Shown: positions 10,717 to 24,100 of the stretch, piece after piece | How positions within the stretch are numbered: the first letter of the stretch is position 1 | Layout: each line of letters starts with the position of its first letter | DNA from: Paramecium tetraurelia | Lineage: Eukaryota; Ciliophora; Oligohymenophorea; Peniculida; Parameciidae | Direction of reading: 5' to 3' | NCBI RefSeq assembly: GCF_000165425.1 | Contig: NW_001799067.1 | Location: 68,867 to 132,866 of the forward strand | Length of the DNA: 64,000 bases | Translations under genes and position numbers: made by a program | The notes under the pieces: model-generated | What the model saw: the letters and a program-made list of their open reading frames with translations, nothing else | Databases searched by the model: none | Told to the model about the DNA's origin: nothing

Positions 10717-13479
10717 TCATTCTTATTTATTTTTAATAAATAAATATTTTTAATTTTTAGGTATCTAAGTTAAATATTTATATAAATTATAGACTTCAAT
10801 AATCTCTTCTACTGAATTCCCTTCGAAGCTATTTTGTATTTCTATATTTTTATTTTTCTTTATAGAGTTGCTTGATTACATTATTGAAATTGTTGTGAGG
10901 AAGATATTCATTATAATTATGTATTTTATCAAATCCTTCTAATTCAGAATTATGTATATAGCCTCGAAATTGATCTAATTATTGAAAAATTAAAGTTTCT
11001 TTTACTAAGGTTTTCCTTTTATCATTCTCTATTAAGGAGGGTTTTTTCTTTTAAAATATTTATGATTTGTTTTGTTTTTCACTTTCAGTTTTTTTAGGGA
11101 AAAGAGACTCCCTTCTATTTTCGGAAGGCACATTTTTATTTTATTCTTGCTTCGAAAGTGATTTGTTTGATAACTATATTTGATCTATTCCTAATTGAGA
11201 CTCTTAGAGATAACTTAGAGAATTTGAAATTTAATAATTGAGCATATTATCCGTATTCAATGAATCTGCATAGTCTTCTTAGATTTCTTTTGTGGCTTAT
11301 TAAATTGAATAAGAAATCATAATAGATTTTGATTTCTAACCAGATCTCCTTTGATAAAACCGATAATTAGTTTGTGACTAATTCATCTTCAAAATTTTGA
11401 TATATAAATTTGGCTAATAGGTGATGTAAGGACATTCAAGTTGTAGATGATTGGATTGACCACAGAATTGACATTTTTTTTAAATAGCTGAGAATGATTT
11501 TGAATAAAAAATATTGTCCTTTATCTTATGAAATCTTTCGAAATCTTTAGAGTTTTATTTGATGATAGTAATAAATTGATCTCTATCTATTTTGAATAGT
11601 TGAGTGAATCCAACGCTAATAATAGATTCTTTAGTAGTTTAGCCTGTAAAAAATTAATATTCTCCAAATGTTTCTCCCGCCTTTAAAACTTTTATAATTT
11701 TCAAACTTTGTTCCTCTACAATTTAAACCTCTCCTTCCTTAATGAAATATCTAAATGAAAATATAACTTTACAAACTTTTATCCTTATTGTCATTTGTAT
11801 GATAAATGAAATCGTTAGGAGTAGACTTAACTTCATTTAAAATATTCTATAGTTTATTTTAAGTTGAAGTTGAGAAATTGTCAGTGAAAACTTTAATTTT
11901 TAAAATTGCTCTGTATTGAATGTCTTATTCAATTTATTTTTTTAGGTTTACAGGTAAATCATTAATTATTTTAGTTGTGTCCTCTTGGTTTTCGAGAATG
12001 TCATTTTCAATATTATATTTGATATAATTTTTTACTCTTCTTTATATTTATTAATCAACCTCATTCTTAGACATGAACTAATTCATTAATATTAAAGTCC
12101 GTCTAGGATTATAGGTTAATAAATACTTGAACTTTGTTTATTAATCATATATTGTTTTGACAATTACTCCAATAGAATTCATTGTGTAAGCAAACATACA
12201 ACTTGACAGTAACATCATGATTGTTGCAAATGTCACTTCAAATTAATTTTTAGGTGTGATATCACCATATCCTACTGTTACCATAGTCATTGTTGCCCAA
12301 TAAAATGAGTAATTATATCTCACCCAAAATGGCTCATCAATGATATTGTAATAAGTTAACCAAGATCCATATTTTTAAGTAAGATTTCCTACATGATGCC
12401 ACAAACATGCCATTGTATGTGCAAAGAAACAAATAATGATTACTAAAGTTACTATATTAAGAAGATTACTATTAAACCCTTTTAAATATAATTGTTCCAC
12501 TAGAATGTTGAATTTTCGATCTATCTTCCTAATCGTAATTACAAATTATAAAACTACCATGATCTCATTTAGGTATTTTTACTCATCAAAATCAAAATAT
12601 ACTAAAAACCATATGGTAAAACTGATAAGATCTTCCAGCAGTTAAGTTTACAAATAATTTTTCCATATTTATGAAATCTCAAAAACCACTTCTCCATTCA
12701 ATATAATTGGTCGATAAACTGAAAACAATATCTCCAAAATTATATACAGATTTATAATAATTTCTGCGGGTTTAAACGTATATAAATGCTAACCAAAAGA
12801 TGCAATTAGTGTGCATAAAAAAAGACTCAAAAATAGCAACAATAATGAAATTAAATCCCAAACCAAAGTGAAGTTTCGATCTGGCATTAATAGGTTAATC
12901 AGTGTTTTGCTTTTTTATTGCTAATTTTTGTTTTACTGCCTGATATAATACAATATATATTTTATACCTCTCAATAACATAATTTGCAGATTTTACTTTA
13001 TCCTTTTGCTCTTATAGATATCCTTCATTACCTAGTATATTTTTCATTCTATATGGTAAGACATAGGATGAGGAAAGCAGATTATTTTTAAATTTATTGA
13101 TCAAGTTTGATTTTAATATTGTTTTAATAAAATTAAAAGTGTCTTGCTTACTTGACTTTTCTACTCTATCAATTTACTAGATCTTTCCTTCAAATAAATT
13201 TCTTCTACTCCCCTTTATAAAATTGCTTTAGGAAGTCTAAAGGTTTTAATTTTTCTTAGTAAATTATTACTTAGCTTTCAAAATTTAATAATTTAAAGAT
13301 GCTATTCCAACTTTTTTTGGGCTTTCCTTTTCATTTTAAATCTCATTTTAACTTGTTTCTGAGAGAATTGAATTTTTTGAAGATGGATTTTTTTTATACA
13401 GATTCACTTCAGATTATTCAATTGAAGGCCCGAAATAACAATCTTATAGGAGACCATTCTCTGTCCTATGAGTACTCAT
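10717..13479 (-). CDS. EAG/CNG-type K+ channel with cyclic-nucleotide-binding domain
   Basis: Plasma-membrane or ciliary potassium channel. A disordered basic N-terminus (MSTHRTENGL) leads into hydrophobic S1-S5-like segments, then a pore loop with MTMVTVGYGDITP (the K+ selectivity filter) and an S6 helix (MMLLSSCMFAYTMNSIG). The C-linker contains NPRRTLIL-like and NYIKYNIEND segments, followed by a cyclic-nucleotide-binding fold (GETFGEYQFFTGQTTKESI). The tail is Ser/Gln-rich and carries CQFCGQSNHLQLECP, a possible metal-binding knuckle. Start ATG 13477-13479; stop TGA 10717-10719. The phosphate-binding cassette does not show the usual arginine, so nucleotide binding is doubtful. A second channel of this class is at 58.7-61.3 kb. 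Confidence 0.85.
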
Positions 13480-13876
13480 TTATATTATATTAATTTAATT
13501 AGATAGTTGAATTGTATTAAATCATGAAATATATTTTATGAAATTAAATAGTTATTAAGAGAGTTTAAGTATTTTTGATTACTCATTTAAAAGAATTCAT
13601 TAAAGATATTTTAAATATTGTAGAAATATTACTACTCAGTTACACAATTGCTCTTCACACTAAATTTTACAAATTTTAATATCATTTTTATTACTTAATT
13701 GATCTTTGGCTTATTTTGAAGGCTATTATTTTCAATTGTAATGTTTGAGGTTGTTTATCAAAAGATCACATTTGAAATATTTTTAATTACAATAAAATTA
13801 CTAAAACAATAATATGGTAATTAATTATTTACATCGAAAAATAAAAAATAAAATAATTAAAGTTAATTGAGTATTT
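13480..13876. other. Intergenic region
   Basis: About 400 AT-rich bases between two minus-strand genes; presumed promoter of the channel gene. Nothing else recognised. Confidence 0.5.
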
Positions 13877-14698
13877 TCATGAAAATTATTTCTTTTATTT
13901 ATCTTTCTTGATTAAAGCTCGTAATTCTTAGGATGAACATTTCCAATTCTTCTAAGTGTACCTCTAAAATGATTCTATTTTATTTATAAATGATTCCTCT
14001 TATTCTTATTTAATAAGTTGTTCTTTTTGTTTATTTAGTTCTTAAATCCTTTAAAGTTCTAATAAGCTATCTTAAATCTCCTTAAACTATGACTACAAAG
14101 TAATTTGGCTTTTAGACTGCTAAATTGCCGTATCATAATTTTGAGGTTTCTTTAATTTCACATTACTAAAACCAAGGTTTGAGTTAGAAGTTGATTCTTA
14201 CAACTCAGCCATTTATTTTTCTTTCTTTAGTTATTTCAATTACATCTCTTGTTTTATCTCTTTTTATACTCTCTCCTTCAATATTATCCTTTGTTATAAT
14301 GCTTCTAATTTCCTTATATCAGCATGTTAATTTTTAATAGCACTTTCAACTAAGTAAGCGTTATCTTTGTCTACTGTCACTTATTCATTTGGCTGGTTAT
14401 TAGGAGCGTGATAATAGTAGGAAATTTAGGGTCTCAATTCTTCAGAATGAATCATACTCATATAATTTTAATTCGGAGGATTAAAAACCTCGAAAAATGG
14501 TTTATCCATGCGGATTTCTTTAGGGATAACTTCTTCTCCTTTTCTCTAAAGTAATTAGTTAGGTCTACCCTTTGCTTTCAGTAATTTGAGAGAAAAAGGC
14601 TTAATTTGTGGAAGATCGAAAAACTGATCCCCGAACTTACCAGTGGCTTTGAGTGGGATAATTGATTATTATCCAAATTGAGCAAAACGATTCTGCAT
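13877..14698 (-). CDS. Hypothetical coiled-coil protein
   Basis: Uninterrupted 274-codon frame (273 aa) from ATG 14696-14698 to TGA 13877-13879, readable only with TAA/TAG as Gln. The N-terminal third is basic and proline-containing (KLLKAKGRPNQ, MDKPFFEVFNPPNQ). The middle and C-terminal parts are rich in Q, K and E with heptad-like stretches (IRKLEALQQRIILKERVQ; ELNKQKEQLIKQEQEE) that predict coiled coil, ending in a basic tail (ALIKKDKQKKQFS). No transmembrane segment, signal peptide or known domain was seen. It diverges from the small MGNC protein with 57 nt between starts. Cytoskeletal or basal-body use would be a guess. Confidence 0.7.
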
Positions 14699-14755
14699 TA
14701 TTAATTGAAAATATTTATAAATATTTTATTATTTATTTTAAAACTAACATTCAAA

Positions 14756-14986
14756 ATGGGAAATTGCTCATCCTAGAAAAATCATAAGAATAATACAACA
14801 ACTACCATAAAATTAGAAGAATTTATAAAAACTGTAGATCATAACAATGTCCATGATTAAGCATTGGTCATATTATATCATAGTAGAAACCAACGTCTAA
14901 ATCATTTAAATGAACCTGTATTGAGTGGTTTTGGCAAACAATTTTCCAGAACATCTGATTAATCATAACAAAGAAATTCTACTTGA
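14756..14986 (+). CDS. Small MGNCSS protein, likely lipid-anchored
   Basis: Single frame of 77 codons (76 aa), ATG 14756-14758 to TGA 14984-14986. The protein starts MGNCSSQKNHKN: Gly2 with Ser6 fits an N-myristoylation signal and Cys4 could be palmitoylated, suggesting a peripheral membrane protein. The rest is hydrophilic, with a helical segment (IKLEEFIKTV) and a Ser/Gln-rich tail (FSRTSDQSQQRNST). No family assigned. The gene is short but has a clean start motif and its own intergenic spacers. Confidence 0.55.
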
Positions 14987-15186
14987 TCTTTTCTAATATT
15001 AATAATAAATTACTATTTAAATTATATTATGATGTATTATATTGTAGTTTATACCAAAATAAGTTTATAACTAACCTAATATCCTCTTACAAATAATAAT
15101 TTTCTTGATACTGATAATTGCAGATATTTTTTTATATAGATTGATTGAAATATCAAAAAAATATATTTATATATTTATATAATTAT

Positions 15187-18100
15187 ATGTTTTTTAATAT
15201 TATTGACGACTTCCTAAAATAAGATAATATTGGGATGCAAGAAGCAAATTTCAGTACAACAAGATACATTGCTTAGTTGTTGATCTCAAAGAAGAATGTA
15301 ATTGATTCCCCTTTATCCTAATAGATAGAACAAGTGTATTAAGAGATGTCAACCAAGGAAAATTAATGCGAGGAAATCATTTCCTAGATAATAGATCAGA
15401 AATATGATAAATTCAATCCAATGATTAATAAGCCTTAAATATACGGAGTAAAATAGTAAAATTATGTAGAAAGCATACGACGAATTATCCCACAATGTAA
15501 AGCAAAGTAGAAAAAGATTGTAAAGTAGCAAAGAATTGTTAAGTTCTAAGTCTGCGGAATTGAAGCATTTTTATTATTAGAATATATACTACAAGGAGAT
15601 TATTTCTACTTTAAATAAATTGAAAACTATTAGATCATCTATTAAATTGATACAAACCTAAGCTTTGAATTAACCTTATGAAGGCAGTTTGGAGTGTAGA
15701 AAAATTAAATCTTTAATAAGTATTTTCCCGAAGTAGGAGTCCTTTTAAATTCAATATATTAACAAAGGGTTCAATTTAGGACTTTCTTAAATTTTGGGGG
15801 AATTTTAAAATTAGTTAAAAGAGTTTTTCTTCTTGCAAAGGGGCTCCATCTTAAAAAGCACAGATGCTTAAAAGTATTATGATTTAGAGAGAAAAGTAAG
15901 AGATTTAAAGTCCTTAAGCGAAATCTTGCAATTCATTAAGGCAAATCTCCCAGAAGTGACACTGCAAAATGATGATGAGTTGGAACTATGTTTGATTGAT
16001 TAACAACTCAATAGCAATGAATTAATCATATCTTATAATCAATTGAAAAGGTTTATTCAAATGAGTTTTTAATTTAATGATTTTGATGCTGTAAAGTAGT
16101 ATGTCGATAACAACACATCCAAGACAGGAGACATAAATTTAAATATAAATACGTAATAAACTAGTTTATTAAATATATTTCTCTGTATCAAAGGATGTAC
16201 AATAATTAGAAAAACAAATGAATTATTAAATAAGCATTTCGAAGATTTCAAATATAATTTGTAAGATTTATTTACTAAATCTTTGACTATATTTATTAAA
16301 AGATAAACTCCCAATGACAACATTAAGATTTCATTGTTTGGAGAACTAAATTTTAGTAGTTTTGCAACTTATAAGATTATAAGTTAATTTTTCAAGAAGC
16401 TCATAGCTTATGCCATGATTATTTTGAGAAAGTAAGTGTTATTTGGAAAAACATTGCATTGCTTAAATGTTGATGTTGACGAAAACACTCTTCTACTTTC
16501 ATTATCAGAATTATGCAGATAGTTGTTTTGGTAGATCAATGTGGTTTTGAGTATGTTCTATAAGTCTTCGAAAATTAGTGAGTAGAATAAGGGTAGAGAT
16601 GTGTTGGATGTGAGAAATGAGTATCATTTATTCATTCAAACTACTCTTTAATAATTAATCAAACCTAGTCCTCTTTATTATTTATTATAGAGACATCTGT
16701 TAGATGAAGTCTTACAACAATGTATTGAGTCACTGAAGGTGTTCATGAGAGTAGAACCAATCTTCAAAGAGCCTATTGATAATGAGATTTAATTGTAGTA
16801 GGAATTAAGTAAGAGTATCTATTTAGATTGCATCAAGTAATTAAATGAAGGAGTAAAAAATGTAGTCAGAAATGTGGTGTCATTGCCAAAACGATAGAAT
16901 AAATCCTTTATCCCTCAAATAAATTATTAATTGACGTAAGATGTTCAAGATCAACAATTAAAGCAAATGCTCAGCGATTTTCATTTGATTAATCTAAAGA
17001 TGTAAATTCCTGAATCAATACAATTTTGTTATTTAATACATGAACTCAATGTCATAGATCAGATAACCAATCTTTCAATAGATTTCATTCAAATATTGAA
17101 TTGGATTTTGAATGTCTATCTCCAAGAAATACGAATAAAATTAAAAGCATCTATATAGGGTTCCCAATCAGAGATTTTGATGTATAATCAAGACAAGTAA
17201 GCCTTGCAAAAAAAGTTGTTGTCTTATATGGAATGGAAATGCAAGTTTTAATAGTCGAATCCTCTGTTAAATGATGGCATAAATACATAATAAAGACTGT
17301 AGAAGGCTAAAGGCGATAAGTAATTTAGATTTTAATTGAAATAACCTATGTATTAAGGATATATGGAATACTTGGTGAATTAGGTTGATGAATCAAAAAC
17401 GAGTCCTTTAATTAGATCGAAAGAAGTGTTGCACACATTGGGTGCATTACATGACAACATCCATGCTTTTCTAACCTTTACTTTTCAATCCATAGAGCAA
17501 TATTTAGATAAGATGTATAGATATTGATATTGATAGTGATCAATAATATTTGATAAAGTAGTTGGATATATAATAGAAGGATGTTCCATTGGAATAGCAG
17601 AGCATAAAAATCCAATTGCTTAAGATTTTTTAATTGAGGTGTGAATAGCAAAGTTTTTAGTTGGAGTAATTCAAAAACAAGAATGCAATAGAGTATACAA
17701 TTGTTAAAATAGAATAGAATTTAATATAATGACAATGTGCAATAGTCCTTTTACAGGTTCTTAAAATTATGCAATGAAATATTTCTGGTTCAATTCGATG
17801 TTTATCTGGTATTGAGATTTGAATTTCATATGAGACATTTATTGATGACCAACATTCAAGAATTCAATTTCGAATACATTAACTTTTCTCAAACTCTTAA
17901 GGAGAGTATATAAGATGAAACGGTATTTTTTATCATCATCCATGATTTTAGTTCAATATCATTACATAAGATTTCTGGACGATCTTCAAGGCGAGTTTGA
18001 AGGCTTAGTTCATAAGGTAGAGGGACTTCAATCCAAAGAAAATTTAGATGATTTTGAAGGATCTTAATGTTATGAAGGATGAGATGAATAATCAAGGAAA

Positions 18101-18269
18101 AAGAATTTCACATTTGCGAAGATACTTCAAGTTGTATTTAGTGAATGGATAGGACATAGAGAAGTTCCTAAAGATCAACGCTTATAAATACAAATTTGAT
18201 CAAATATAGGAATATTGTAAATTAGTCAAAGTGGAGAATGCGGAATCATTAAGAAAGTATTGTTTATGA
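15187..18269 (+). CDS. Exocyst subunit Sec8 (EXOC4)-like
   Basis: About 1,000-residue helical-rod protein with several introns, from ATG 15187-15189 (MFFNIIDDFLKQ) to TGA 18267-18269. Long amphipathic helices run throughout (DLERKVRDLKSLSEILQFIK; LPEVTLQNDDELE). The C-terminal region matches Sec8 in order: a hydrophobic FDVYLVLRFEFHMRHL segment where EXOC4 has its conserved leaflet, then HLRRYFKLYLVNGQDIEKFL and YKFDQIQEYCKLV near the end. Introns inferred include ~22 nt near 17515-17540 and ~29 nt near 17922-17950. Sec8 is part of the octameric complex that tethers secretory vesicles to the plasma membrane. Other CATCHR tethers (Vps51-54, COG) share the fold, so the exact subunit is moderately certain. 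Confidence 0.55.
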
Positions 18270-18345
18270 GCAAAGGTGTGATTTTGATATAAATAGTAAA
18301 TGGATCCGTATATTGTTTTTATTTAATAATTATATTATTTACAAT

Positions 18346-19551
18346 ATGAATAAGGTATTAGTGTTATCACTGACATGTCTAATTAGTATTAAAGGATTTG
18401 AAATTGATTTCTCATTGCTCTTGCAAGTATGAATCATAGAAATAATTAACCAAAAGACAGGATCTGAATCAAATTATGCATTTTAGTCTGTTTATGATTT
18501 ATTGAATGATTTGAAGACAAACAACATAGAGGCTTAAGGAGTGGCAGATGAGAAGAACATTTCAGATGAGGTGATTGGATAAACTAGAATAGTGCTTTAT
18601 GGAAAGAGATGGTTAAACAAAAAACCTTTGATAATTGCAAAACTTAGAATAGAAAAAATTGATGTTTAATTAAGAGTAATACTTAGAGTGATATGTATAT
18701 ATAGATGGCTAAAGATTAAATTGCCTTAGCTACCTAAAAATTGGTGAATATTCACAAAAGACCTATTGGGTTGTAAGAGTTTAGATGTCTTTCAAATGGT
18801 TTGCTTGAGAGAGCCATCAAATAGCCATTAGGATGCTTTGAGAGTGATTAGTATATTAAAGAATGACTTAAGTGGATATTTGACAGGTCAATCATCCTCA
18901 TTGGGATAGATTAATGTGCACAATGTATCTGACAAATTGAAATAATACAGTCATCTGTTTAATCAAGATGCAATTACCAAATTTGCATAATTAGCTGCTG
19001 AATAGGCTTAAGGTGATGCAGAATTGAATGCAGTTGGTCAAAAGGAAGGAGCATCATCAGACAGATTACCAGGACACAATATTGGTCAATTGGTTTAAAA
19101 TGTTCTCTCAGATCTTGAGGATTAATTGAAGGGATCCTTAGCCGATTTAAAGGCCAATGAAATTGCTGCCTATTATTAATTCGCCGATTCGTTAGCAGAC
19201 ACAGAATCTGAAATTGCTCATCTTAATGAAGAAATCTAAAGGAAGACCCTATTGTAAGACATGTTGGTTGTGGTATGTAAGATTCTACATAATTGTAAAG
19301 TAACGAAAAGCTGCTCTTGCTGTGCACAGCTATGCCTTCAGAGCGTTGAGGGATTCTCAAAATACCCTTAATGCAGCTGCAGCATCCTTGTAGAAGTTGA
19401 GAGACCTATACGAGACTCAGTTGAATAGAAGAAACGGTAAGGAGATCAAATTAATATTTAAGTGGAGAATGCCATAATTGATGAGGTTATCCATATCTTC
19501 AAGTAACAAGTGTGGGAAATGGCTAATTAAAGTTCTTATGGAAAGAAATGA
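18346..19551 (+). CDS. Secreted trichocyst-matrix-like protein
   Basis: Starts with a clear signal peptide (MNKVLVLSLTCLISIKGF) and continues as an alanine/glutamate-rich coiled coil: SVYDLLNDLKTNNIEAQG, a Cys-containing middle, then LSDLEDQLKGSLADLKANE, YYQFADSLADTESEIAHL and YAFRALRDSQNTLNAAAA. This arrangement (signal peptide, SVxDLLNDL block, long coil with xxADxE repeats) resembles trichocyst matrix proteins of Paramecium and Grl proteins of Tetrahymena, which crystallise in exocytic granules. The last exon is fixed by a 26-nt intron (GTAAGG..TTTAAG near 19437-19462), giving a C-terminus of IIDEVIHIFKQQVWEMA. Proprotein processing sites are not obvious. The stop codon overlaps the apparent start of the next gene. 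Confidence 0.5.
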
Positions 19552-21005
19552 TTAATATACATATATATTAATAGTAAAAATAGGAGAAAAATATTAAAGG
19601 ACATTTTACATAATCCTTGCAATAATTTGGGTTAATTGCTAATTTGATCAGTTTAGTAAACATAATCCTATCTACACACCCAGGGTATGGATATTTATAT
19701 TAACATTAGTTTGATGAAGTCCTGACTGAATTGGTGGGCACCCTTGGAGAAGCTAAATGGGCTGAAATTACTAGACAGATGAAAACGATTTATGGACTTT
19801 CTATTCCCCATAAACCAATGGTGTAAGCTAGATGGAGAGCAATAGATCCAAAAATTAATAGACAAATATTTTCAGCGGAAGAAACAGTCACTCATTGGCA
19901 TATTTGTGTCAAATATAAGTGTCATTGGGATGCAGTCAAAGCTGAATATGAAGCAATTGGTTAAATCAGAGACAAATGTTTTTTGAGTCAAAAATTCTAT
20001 GCACATTTCTAATTCAAATTGGTTGATTTAAATAGAATGATGGGTAAGATGGTAGCCTACAATTAACCTAAAATTGAAAATATGAGAGATACAACAAAAA
20101 AAAGAATCTTGGAAATCAATGCCAGAGAAGCATCCAGCGTTAAAGATCAATCTGCAAGAGAAATCATATAAAGTTGTTAAATGCTCATCAAATTATTGAC
20201 TTATGTCGTTGACAATCATAAAGAAGACTATAAAGTGATTACAGAAGAATTGAAAAAGATGATCACTCCAGAGAAGTTTGCCAGAGTCCTTCAAAACATA
20301 TTCATTATTGATTTAATTGTGTTGATAGCTTGCAACGAATTGAAACCATCTGATGAAACTCCAGATTTCATTAAAATGGATGAAAGAAAGAAAATCAAGT
20401 ATAAAAAGCCAACTAAAGTTAAAAGATGGGATGAAGCACTTCTATTAAGTTCAAGTCCAGAAAACACTGAAGATGAAGATGTACTCAGAACTGAATAGGA
20501 GATCAACAAAGTTACTGGAGGAACCAATTTCACAAAAGCAGATATGGAAGAAATTAAGTAGAGTCCAATTTATTGTGTTTGCAATACAGATTAAAATCAA
20601 ACATTTTATGATTGGTACAATGAAGCCAAAATTCAGAAGGCAACTTTAAAAACAGACTTATTAGTTGATGTCATGGATATCATGAGTAATAAAGAGAAGT
20701 AGAAATCTGAGAAGAGTAAACCTCCTGTTTAAAAAAGAACAGCGTTATTGGCAAAGAAATAAATGAAGTTGATTGAAAAAAAGAAAAATGAACTTATGAA
20801 ACAAGATAAGGATGATAAAATTAAGACTGTGAGAGGCAAAATTAAAATCGATAAGGAAGTATTCCCAGGGTGTTACACCAAGTTCTTTGACAAAGAAGAT
20901 GAGGATGATTATGGAGATAGTCAAGACAATCCAATATATTCAGCTATTGATGCAGATCAGATCTACTAGATTATTATGCAGCAGAAATAAGCACAAGATA
21001 ATTGA
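19548..21005 (+). CDS. SANT/Myb-like domain protein, hypothetical
   Basis: One frame open from ATG 19548-19550 to TGA 21003-21005 (about 485 codons). The start overlaps the previous gene's stop (ATGA); a shorter start is the in-frame ATG at 19779. Residues about 55-120 (FDEVLTELVGTLGEAKWAEI ... ARWRAIDPKINRQIF) look like a SANT/Myb helix-turn-helix with spaced tryptophans. A second Trp/Cys-containing segment follows (THWHICVKYKCHWDAV). The middle is helical (MLIKLLTYVVDNHKED) and the C-terminal third is strongly charged with Lys-rich stretches (LIEKKKNELMKQDKDDK), then acidic (FDKEDEDDYGDSQDN). A nuclear, possibly DNA- or chromatin-associated role is inferred from the SANT-like part only. Confidence 0.6.
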
Positions 21006-21114
21006 ATAATCCTTACATAATTATTTATGATAATATAGATTTTATTATAATCATTATATAATTATTAATTAGATGATGTCACACAAAAATTTGTTTTCTA
21101 AGATTTAAAATAAT

Positions 21115-24100
21115 ATGAAAAGCAAGATAATCGCCTATTTTGTCTTAATTTCTCTTGTCTCATCTTAGATGACCCTCGTAAGTGAGGATCTCATGAATTT
21201 CTCTGTATCCGATAGTAATTGGAATTATGCTACTGCATGCGATTGGACCTATAGTGCTACCACAACATCTCAAGTTGCAGGTTGCACCCCAAGCAATTTC
21301 TAATACTCTTATGTGGGATAAACCTATAGTAGATAAATGTATACAGTTACAAGTATGCCTCCGCATTTTTAAGTTAAAATCATAGTGGATGGCTATTTTA
21401 TTAATTCAGGCAACAACATGAACACCATTAATTACGATTGCAATGTCTCAACCACAGCTACAAAGACTTTCTAATTTAAAAACAATGGAGCGAATAGCGT
21501 TAAAAACTATTAAAATGTTTGCAATGCAAGTTGGGGAAACTTTTAGATCTAAACGTATATTCTAACTTATGTGCACAACGATAATGATACACTGTAATTC
21601 AGGGTTTGTGGAACATTAAATGCTGGGTAGACCTATGGAACACGCAGTTTATAAATATACGTTGATCGCTGTCATTGGTCTTGCATGAAATGCGAAACAA
21701 GTTCAGCTAGTAATAAATGCAAGGTCTGTTTTAACAATCCCACCGTCACTTTGGCAACAGCCAGTACTTGTGGTCTATGCCCCACAAATTACCTTTATAT
21801 AGAGTATCTGAATAGCTCAAAAGGATGTTTTACTGAATGCCAACATTATAGAGTGCCAGACTCAAATAATGTATGCTAATTCAACGAGAGTAAGATGATC
21901 CTTATTTATTATAGATATGTTACCATTTACAACCTATCTAGATACAAGTACATTTACAACTGCATCTCCTTGGGTCTTTGTTCCTGATCCTTTCAATTTT
22001 AATATTGTCAATGTAGAAAGAATATCTTAAATACCTTGTCAAACTACTAAAAATTACTTAGGCCCATTTTATTCAAATGAAGGATATAAATTATAGTTAT
22101 CATTACCCTATAATCTAACTTACATAAGATTTCGTGTAACTTTATTGAAATTTGGAACTTGGACAGATTATTCAACCATAAGAATACTTTTAGATAGTGA
22201 TGAATAGGCATCCATCTACACTATTAGTAATGCCATACTAAACAGAAATGGATAAGCATTATTAACAGATACAAATTGCACAAGTCCTGTAGTTACCTAT
22301 TACAGAATGGAAGCAAAGTTAAGAAGTAACGTTGTATCTCCAATCTTATGGATATAGGGAAACATGGAGTAAGAAATTAAATTTATTTCAGCACTGCTGG
22401 ATCCTAATCTTGGGGATTTAGAAATGTGGTTTTGGATATAATGAAATGTTAATCAACCTGTTCCTGGTGTGATTATGATTTGAAATGCTATGCTTGCTCT
22501 ACAGGAGTGTTGTATAAGAATAGATGCGTACCTTCATGTCCTCCTTATTCGACTTTGAGTTCTGGTAAATGCTTAGACTTTGATGAAGTCGTCTAAAGTA
22601 GTAACTCTATTTAATGTAGATACTAGATATATAGTAAAGGCCTTCTATGATTCCACTAATACCACAGAAACAGATATACCTGCCATCATAGGGACTCCAT
22701 CTTCAAGTGCTTCAGACTTTTAAACCACCAACACGTTCATAGGATCTGGACCCACAATCTATTTTAGTTATTACTTAGGCAAAAGAGCTTTAGGTGGTCC
22801 TTTAGTTTGGAACAAGGCTATTTTTACTTAGAATTTTGTCCTGAACCCGCATTATAAATTCAGAATCAAATTTACTCTAGTTTTGGGAGATGATTTTGTC
22901 AACGCTGGAGATTTTCGCTATACTGTAGGAGGATTCTCTTAATAAATTATAACCTATGCTTAAGGAGCTACTACTTCTAATAATATTGGAGCTTTGGGTG
23001 TGGATAAATTTATACAAGTAGATAGAACAGAGAATCACTCTCTGAGTAGTTTCTAAGTGATTTTATAATGCAATGCAAGTTCATCTCAATCTATTAATGA
23101 CAATTTTTGTTTAATATATAACTATTTCATTCTTATCTTAGAAGTATTTTAATATAATAATTATAGTGCACTCAATATTGTACAGCATGCACAGGTCCCA
23201 CATGGGCAGAATGCACTGGTCAATCCGCAATACCAACTGGAATGCTTACCCCAACCTCTTGTGTAGATGCCACTTATTATCTTGATAGTTCAGTCACTCC
23301 TGCTGTATGCACAAAATGTTCCCCTTCATATTGTTTAGAATGTACAAATCAATACATCTGCACTAAATGTGCAACCAATTTTTATTTATCCAATGGCACA
23401 TGTTAATGTTATTCATGGACTTATTTAACAGCCACGAACACTTGTGATAATTGTCACGATTAATGTTCTAGTTGCTATGGCTCTGCAAAAAACTAATGTT
23501 TATCATGCAAGAATTCTCAACATAGATATATTAATAATAATGTGTGTCTTTGTTAAAATAACTATTACGATGATGGAGTAAGTAATAAATGTCAATCTGT
23601 ATGTGGTGATATGGTAGTGACTGATGGTGAAGATTGCGATGATGGTAACACAACAAGATTCGATGGATGCAATAATTGTAAATATGAGTGCCAAAAGGAA
23701 TGTTCAATTTGTGTCAATGGTAAATGTTCAGTCTGTTCAACTGGATATGTCTTGAATTCTACCATGAAGTGGTGCATTCCTTTATGCGGAGACAACATAA
23801 TAGTAGGATCTGAGCAATGTGATAATACCTACAATTATCCCATCAGATATTGCTTCAATTGTCTATAACAATGTTAATCTCAATGCTTAAATTGCTAATA
23901 AGGATTGTGTTATAGTTGTGATAATACTTAGGGATATTATGTGAATTAGACTCTCTTAAGATGTGAAACTTAATGTGGAGATGGAATTATAGCAGGAGTT
24001 GAAGCATGTGATGATGCTAATATCACTTCATTTGATGGGTGTCACAATTGTTATTTCTAATGCGATTCCTTTTGCGATATTTGTTTGTTCTCGATATGTA

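Noticed and set aside
16069-16323. Minus-strand 84-aa hydrophobic open frame
   Set aside because: Antisense to the Sec8-like gene, whose helical frame is open and continuous here.
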